From contig JAAYJP010000180.1 in the NCBI GenBank assembly GCA_012522875.1, positions 1 to 17,858 of the forward strand: DNA of 17,858 nt, written 5' to 3'. Below, piece after piece: positions 13,876-17,858 of this stretch; the stretch's first letter is position 1, and the number at the start of each line of letters is the position of its first letter. The stretch comes from Clostridiales bacterium. GTDB taxonomy: Bacteria > Bacillota > Clostridia > Christensenellales > Aristaeellaceae. The notes below the pieces were generated by a model. That model did no database searches, was not told the DNA's origin, and was given only the letters and a program-made list of their open reading frames with translations. Position numbers and translations under genes: made by a program.

Positions 13876-15387
13876 ATGTCAGAACTGCTGATGATGCATA
13901 ATATTAGGAAATATTTTCCCGGCGTAAAGGCATTGCGCAGCGTCAGCCTTGCCATCCGCGCGGGGGAGGTCCATGCCCTGATCGGGGAAAACGGCGCGGG
14001 CAAGTCGACCCTGATGAAAATTCTCAGCGGCGTGTATGGAATGGATGAGGGCGAAATCTTCTGGGATGGCCAAAAGGTGGAAATCTCATCCACCGCGGAT
14101 GCTACGGAGCTGGGCATCAGCATCATCTACCAGGAACTCAACCAGCTGCCGAATATGTCGGTGGCTGAGAATATCTTTCTGGGCCGGGAGAAGCGCACCC
14201 GGAATATCTTCCTCAACAGCCGTGAAACCTTTAGCGAGGCCCGGAAGTTTTTGGACAATGTTGGGCTGGACGTTGATGTGCGCGCCCTGTGCAAGGACCT
14301 GTCCATCGCGCAGCGCCAGATGGTTGAAATCGCCAAAGCGCTGTCTGTCAATGCCAGGCTCATCGTGATGGACGAGCCCACATCCTCGCTCACCGACAGG
14401 GAAATCACCGTGCTCTTCGGCCTGATCCGCAGGCTCAGGGAGCAGGGCGTCGCCGTGGTGTTTATTTCCCACAAACTGGAGGAGATATTCCAGATCAGCG
14501 ACCGGATCACTGTGCTGCGGGACGGGGAATACATCGGCACCGTCGAAACGGTTGACTGCAGCGAGGACCTGCTGATCCAGATGATGGTTGGGCGCTCGCT
14601 CACCGGTTTCTACCCCAAACGGGAGGTGCCCATCGGCGATGTGGTGCTTCAGGTGGAACACCTCAATGCGGGGCGGAGCGTGCGCGATGTCAGCTTCGAT
14701 GTCCGCGCGGGTGAAATTCTCGGCTTTGCCGGCCTGGTGGGCGCGGGGCGCAGCGAAACCATGCGCGCCCTCTTCGGGGTGGACCCAATGGAATCAGGCA
14801 GAATTGCCGTAAATGGCAAGACGCTGTCCCACCACAGCCCAAGCGACGCCATCCAATGCGGCATCGGCCTGGTACCGGAAGACCGCAAGCTGCAGGGGCT
14901 GATCCTCAAGATGACCGTGCGGGAGAACACCACGCTGGCCAATATGGAAGCGACGCGGGAAAAAGGCTTTGTCAGCCGGCGCAAGGAAGAGCAGATTACC
15001 CGCGAATATGTGCGGAAGCTGGATATCAGAACGGCCGGCACGGAACAGAAGGCCGTCAACCTGTCCGGCGGCAACCAGCAAAAGGTCGTCATCGCCAAAT
15101 GGCTGGCGACCGGTTCCAGGGTGCTTATCCTGGATTCCCCCACCCGCGGCATCGATGTGGGCGCCAAGAAAGAGATTCACGAACTGATGGGTGAGCTGGC
15201 CAGCCAGGGGGCGGCCATCATCATGGTCTCATCTGAACTTCCCGAAATTCTGGGAATGTGCGACCGGATCATCGTCATGCATGAGGGCAGCATCCGGGGA
15301 GATCTTAAACGAAGCGAGGCAACGCAGGAAAAGATTATGGAAATCATCCTGACTTCAAAAAAACAGGCCATCCCGCAAGGGGAATAA
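13876..15387 (+). CDS. rbsA: sugar ABC importer ATPase with two ATP-binding domains (RbsA/MglA family)
   Basis: This 503-residue cytoplasmic protein has two tandem ATPase domains. Domain 1 has an intact Walker A GENGAGKST (residues 37-45), a modified signature LSIAQRQMVEIAKAL, Walker B LIVMDEPTSSL and switch FISHKLEE. Domain 2 (from about 235) has a degenerate Walker A GLVGAGRSE (286-294), signature LSGGNQQK and a Walker B reading LILDSPTRGID, where Ser421 replaces the usual Glu. This asymmetry is typical of ribose/galactose-type importers, with domain 1 catalytic. The start at 13876 is chosen because GGAGAG lies about 9 bases upstream and family proteins begin here; the frame is open from 13819. 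The permease gene follows after 22 bases. The exact sugar cannot be assigned. Confidence 0.92.
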   Translation: MSELLMMHNIRKYFPGVKALRSVSLAIRAGEVHALIGENGAGKSTLMKILSGVYGMDEGEIFWDGQKVEISSTADATELGISIIYQELNQLPNMSVAENIFLGREKRTRNIFLNSRETFSEARKFLDNVGLDVDVRALCKDLSIAQRQMVEIAKALSVNARLIVMDEPTSSLTDREITVLFGLIRRLREQGVAVVFISHKLEEIFQISDRITVLRDGEYIGTVETVDCSEDLLIQMMVGRSLTGFYPKREVPIGDVVLQVEHLNAGRSVRDVSFDVRAGEILGFAGLVGAGRSETMRALFGVDPMESGRIAVNGKTLSHHSPSDAIQCGIGLVPEDRKLQGLILKMTVRENTTLANMEATREKGFVSRRKEEQITREYVRKLDIRTAGTEQKAVNLSGGNQQKVVIAKWLATGSRVLILDSPTRGIDVGAKKEIHELMGELASQGAAIIMVSSELPEILGMCDRIIVMHEGSIRGDLKRSEATQEKIMEIILTSKKQAIPQGE

Positions 15388-15409
15388 TCAGCAAAGAGGC
15401 GAAGCAGAA

Positions 15410-16411
15410 ATGTCAAAATCCAACAACTTCCTGGCCGGCGTTTCCGGCCGATTCAGGAAACTGCGCCAGGCGAACACCTTCAATATCTTCATGATCCTCC
15501 TGGGAATGTGCCTGATTATGTCCTTCGCGGCAGGGAGCAAGTTCCTCTCCGTGAGCAACATCACCTCCGTCGTGCGCCAGTTCTCTTTCTATGCGATTAT
15601 GTCCATCGGCATGGTCATGGTCATCCTGACCGGCGGGATCGACCTGTCGGTCGGCTCCATCTTCGCGTTTTCCGGCGTTATCACCTGTATGGCCATCATG
15701 CGCTGGGGCGTGCCGGTCCTTCCATCGGTGCTGCTGGGTGTCCTTGCCGGGGCTGCTTTCGGCTTGCTTAACGGACTTTGCATCACCAAACTGCAGCTGC
15801 CGCCCTTTATCGCGACCCTGGGTACCATGAGTATTGCCCGCGGCCTGTCCTATGGCATTACCGGGGGGTATCCCATCGGCAGCCTGCCCGATTCATTCAA
15901 GTTCATCGGCCTGGGAAACATTCTGGACATCCCGACACCCATTATCTGGATGATTCTGCTGGCCCTGCTGTTCTCGGTGTTTCTGCGCTTCACCGTCCGG
16001 GGGCGCTGGGTATATGCCATCGGCGGGAATGAGGAGGCCGCGCGCATCTCCGGCGTGAAAGTCAACCAGACCAAAAGCCTGGTCTACATCTTTTCGGGAA
16101 TGATGGCGGCCGTTGCCGGCATCGCGACCGCGGCACGGCTGGGCGTGGGGCAATCCACGGCGGGCGTCGGCTATGAGATGGACGCCATCGCCGGGGTCAT
16201 CATCGGCGGGGCAAGTGTGAGCGGCGGGTACGGCAATATCATCGGGCCCATCATGGGCGCCGCCATCATGGGCGTGCTTCGCAACGGGCTTGTACTGCTG
16301 GATGTATCCGCCTACTGGCAGCAGGCAGTCATCGGCGTGGTCATCATCATCGCCGTATCCTTTGACAAACTGCAGCACGACAGGAAGAGCCCCATCAGCG
16401 TCTCCAAATAA
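15410..16411 (+). CDS. rbsC: sugar ABC importer permease (RbsC family)
   Basis: This 333-residue integral membrane protein has about nine or ten hydrophobic segments, the usual size for the BPD_transp_2 family. Characteristic stretches include LTGGIDLSVGSI near residue 80, the cytoplasmic coupling loop GGNEEAARISGVKVNQTK (about 203-220) and GGASVSGGYGNIIGPIMGA near 265. It forms the sugar channel, probably as a homodimer energised by the ATPase encoded 22 bases upstream. The ATG has AGAGG roughly 10 bases before it, a slightly long spacing. The binding-protein gene follows after 64 bases. No truncation or frameshift is seen. The sugar cannot be deduced from the permease. Confidence 0.92.
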   Translation: MSKSNNFLAGVSGRFRKLRQANTFNIFMILLGMCLIMSFAAGSKFLSVSNITSVVRQFSFYAIMSIGMVMVILTGGIDLSVGSIFAFSGVITCMAIMRWGVPVLPSVLLGVLAGAAFGLLNGLCITKLQLPPFIATLGTMSIARGLSYGITGGYPIGSLPDSFKFIGLGNILDIPTPIIWMILLALLFSVFLRFTVRGRWVYAIGGNEEAARISGVKVNQTKSLVYIFSGMMAAVAGIATAARLGVGQSTAGVGYEMDAIAGVIIGGASVSGGYGNIIGPIMGAAIMGVLRNGLVLLDVSAYWQQAVIGVVIIIAVSFDKLQHDRKSPISVSK

Positions 16412-16475
16412 GTGGAACGACGATACCCCGGGCAGGGGTATTTCGCAATATTCAACCGAAAGAGGAGGAAAAACC

Positions 16476-17441
16476 ATGAGGAAACTAATCTGTCTCACTC
16501 TGGCCGCGCTGCTGGCGCTGTCCCTGGTCCCAGCACTCGCGGAGGAACTTACCATCGCAGTCGTCCCCAAATCCCTGGACAACGCCATCTTCCTGGATTC
16601 CAAGACCGCAGCTGAGGAAGTCGGCAAGGAATTGGGCATCAAAATCCAGTGGGAAGGCTCCATGACTTCTGATGCCGCGCAACAGGTCAACGTCATTGAG
16701 TCCTTGATTGAGCGCCAGGTCAACGGAATCCTGATTTCCTGCAACGACGCTGACGCGCTCAAGGATGTCATTGACCGGGCAGTAGACGCCGGGATCGTCG
16801 TAGGTATCTTTGACTCTGACTCCCCCGACTCCAAGCGCGCTTTCTACTGCGGCACAGACAACTATGCCATCGGCAAGCTTTCTGCCGAGTATATGATGAC
16901 CTTCCTGCCCCAGGGCGGCAAAGTCGCCATCCTCACGGGCGTGCTTGGCGCGCCGAACCTGGAAATGCGCATCACCGGCTTCAAGGAAACCCTGGCAGCC
17001 GCCAACAGCCCCATCGAAGTGCTGCCTGTCCAGACCGGACATGACGATGTGCAAAAATCCGTGGAAGTCGTTAACCAATATACCGCGGCAAACCCGGACC
17101 TGGCGGGCTGGTTCTTTGACGGCGGCTGGCCCTACTTTGCTGATCCCGATGCGCTGACCGAGCTGGCAGCTTTCGTCGAAAAGGGCGGCAAGATCGTATC
17201 CATTGATACCTTCCACCCCATGGGCCAGTTTATTCCCCTGGGCATGGTGGATGTGCTGATCGGGCAGGATTACTTCGCCATGGGCCGTATCGGTGTGGAA
17301 ACCATCTATAAGCTTATCAAGGGCGAAGAGGTCGAATTGGGCGTCACCAACGAAAAGGTCAAGAACTACATCGACACCGGCTATGAAGTGGTCACTATAG
17401 ACAACTACGAAGAAATGTGGGCCAACAAGAAGCCCTGGTAA
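16476..17441 (+). CDS. sugar ABC importer substrate-binding protein (Peripla_BP_4 type)
   Basis: This 321-residue protein has a signal peptide ending near ALA-EE (residues about 20-24), then the two-lobed periplasmic-binding fold of the ribose/LacI type. Typical regions are the first strand LTIAVVPKSLDN, the block VNGILISCNDADAL, FDSDSPDSKRAFYCGTDNYA in the hinge area, and GKVAILTGVLGAPN. It would capture the sugar outside the cell and hand it to the RbsC-type permease encoded just upstream. The start is fixed by AGAGGAGG closely before the ATG; the same frame is open from 16290 but that part overlaps the permease. The signal sequence has no lipobox cysteine, unlike most Gram-positive binding proteins. 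A terminator follows 54 bases after the stop. Confidence 0.9.
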   Translation: MRKLICLTLAALLALSLVPALAEELTIAVVPKSLDNAIFLDSKTAAEEVGKELGIKIQWEGSMTSDAAQQVNVIESLIERQVNGILISCNDADALKDVIDRAVDAGIVVGIFDSDSPDSKRAFYCGTDNYAIGKLSAEYMMTFLPQGGKVAILTGVLGAPNLEMRITGFKETLAAANSPIEVLPVQTGHDDVQKSVEVVNQYTAANPDLAGWFFDGGWPYFADPDALTELAAFVEKGGKIVSIDTFHPMGQFIPLGMVDVLIGQDYFAMGRIGVETIYKLIKGEEVELGVTNEKVKNYIDTGYEVVTIDNYEEMWANKKPW

Positions 17442-17495
17442 AAACCTCACGCAAGGCTGGGCAATCCTTGCCCGGGCGCAACAGAATCCTTTGGC

Positions 17496-17524
17496 GGCAG
17501 CCGTCTTGAAAGCGGCTGCCTTTT
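17496..17524 (+). terminator. rho-independent terminator of the sugar importer operon
   Basis: GGCAGCCG (17496-17503) pairs perfectly with CGGCTGCC (17513-17520), with a 9-base loop and TTTT at 17521-17524. Confidence 0.75.
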
Positions 17525-17609
17525 GATTTGCGATTTCCGGAAAAACGGGGCGATTCATGTTTGCCTTGCGGTTCTTTTTACCGGCCCACTCGTGCCCCCG
17601 GTTGCGGGG

Positions 17610-17615
17610 TATAAT
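17610..17615 (+). promoter_or_regulatory. -10 box before the terminal small ORFs
   Basis: A perfect TATAAT lies 20 bases before the ATG at 17636. No good -35 box is seen at 16-18 bases spacing, so the promoter call is weak. Confidence 0.35.
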
Positions 17616-17635
17616 GCGGGAAAGGAGATGAGCCT

Positions 17636-17731
17636 ATGAAGACTTTGCGGCGCGTTCTTGCGGCCCCCAAACGATGGCTCTCCCGAAAAGGGAAACCGGA
17701 GGAACAGTTGTTCTGCACGGAGACAAGCTGA
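17636..17731 (+). CDS. 31-residue basic small ORF with strong ribosome binding site
   Basis: The ATG at 17636 has an ideal AAGGAG site 8 bases upstream and a TATAAT box just before that. The 31-residue product has a basic N-terminal half (MKTLRRVLAAPKRWLSRKGK), then an acidic turn and one Cys near the end before a TGA at 17729-17731. The frame continues without another stop into the next small ORF. I recognise no family. It could be a real small peptide, a leader, or the first part of a longer gene broken by the TGA. Confidence 0.45.
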   Translation: MKTLRRVLAAPKRWLSRKGKPEEQLFCTETS

Positions 17732-17737
17732 GGCCAT

Positions 17738-17818
17738 GTGAAGAAACGCGGCGGCAGCCTGAATGAACCTAACCCCGCGCGGGATAACTGCTTTAACATC
17801 AGCAACTGTAAACTGTAA
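17738..17818 (+). CDS. 26-residue Cys-containing small ORF in the same frame
   Basis: A GTG at 17738, with GAGG a few bases upstream, opens a 26-codon frame that ends at TAA 17816-17818. The peptide starts basic (KKRGGS) and ends ARDNCFNISNCKL with two Cys five residues apart. It is in the same frame as the ORF ending 7 bases earlier, separated by a TGA. Short leader-plus-core peptides with such tails are seen in modified or secreted peptide systems, but no processing or export gene is in view because the window ends. Function is not assigned. Confidence 0.35.
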   Translation: MKKRGGSLNEPNPARDNCFNISNCKL

Positions 17819-17858
17819 CCCCCCTTCCCAAGGCCCGGCGGACTGGTTTACGAGACGG

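Noticed and set aside
17729..17731. TGA as a selenocysteine codon
   Set aside because: No recognisable insertion hairpin was seen after it, and the flanking peptide matches no selenoprotein family; two ORFs or a broken gene are simpler.

Overview
The window looks like a chromosomal segment of an anaerobic Firmicute (Clostridia). The evidence is strong AGGAG-type ribosome binding sites, sigma-A-like promoters with 16-17 base spacers, RbsABC- and DppDF-type ABC importers, a DUF2202 ferritin-like protein, an AAA/DUF4143 ATPase remnant and an IS256-type transposase tail. Coding DNA is moderately GC-rich, while several intergenic stretches are AT-rich. A Christensenellales-like lineage is a guess only. 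No tRNA, rRNA or CRISPR array is visible.

Layout. (1) 1-4475: csaA (+), then two minus-strand genes, a secreted transglutaminase-like protein and an MsbA/MdlB-type ABC exporter, each with its own clear promoter. (2) 4476-6475: an AT-rich divergent intergenic region, then dppD and a dppF gene cut off before its ABC signature. No peptide permease or binding protein is present. (3) 6384-8225: a region built around two diverged, collinear, same-orientation copies of a roughly 270-nt non-coding element (A 6384-6656, B 7851-8122). Between them lie a secreted DUF2202 gene, a strong terminator and several inverted repeats. Copy A begins where dppF homology ends, and copy B sits just upstream of a broken ATPase. 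(4) 8226-12602: the AAA/DUF4143 pseudogene, a convergent large secreted lipase-like protein with a membrane C-terminus and a coupled 15-codon leader ORF, and a decayed IS256-family transposase tail. (5) 12848-13560: a small promoter-to-terminator unit with two tiny membrane proteins, one carrying a zinc ribbon. (6) 13669-17524: a complete sugar importer operon (ATPase, permease, binding protein) with a promoter, a cre-like palindrome and a terminator. (7) 17600-17858: two tiny ORFs in one frame separated by a TGA; the second encodes a Cys-containing 26-residue peptide.

Working together: the sugar importer is the only evidently complete multi-gene system. The dpp, ATPase and transposase genes are all decayed and cluster around the repeated element, so 4.9-12.6 kb reads as an accessory region. 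The most interesting unexplained signals are the repeated 270-nt element, the overlapping leader ORF upstream of the lipase-like gene, and the terminal peptide pair. No complete novel defence or biosynthetic system can be demonstrated from the sequence alone.
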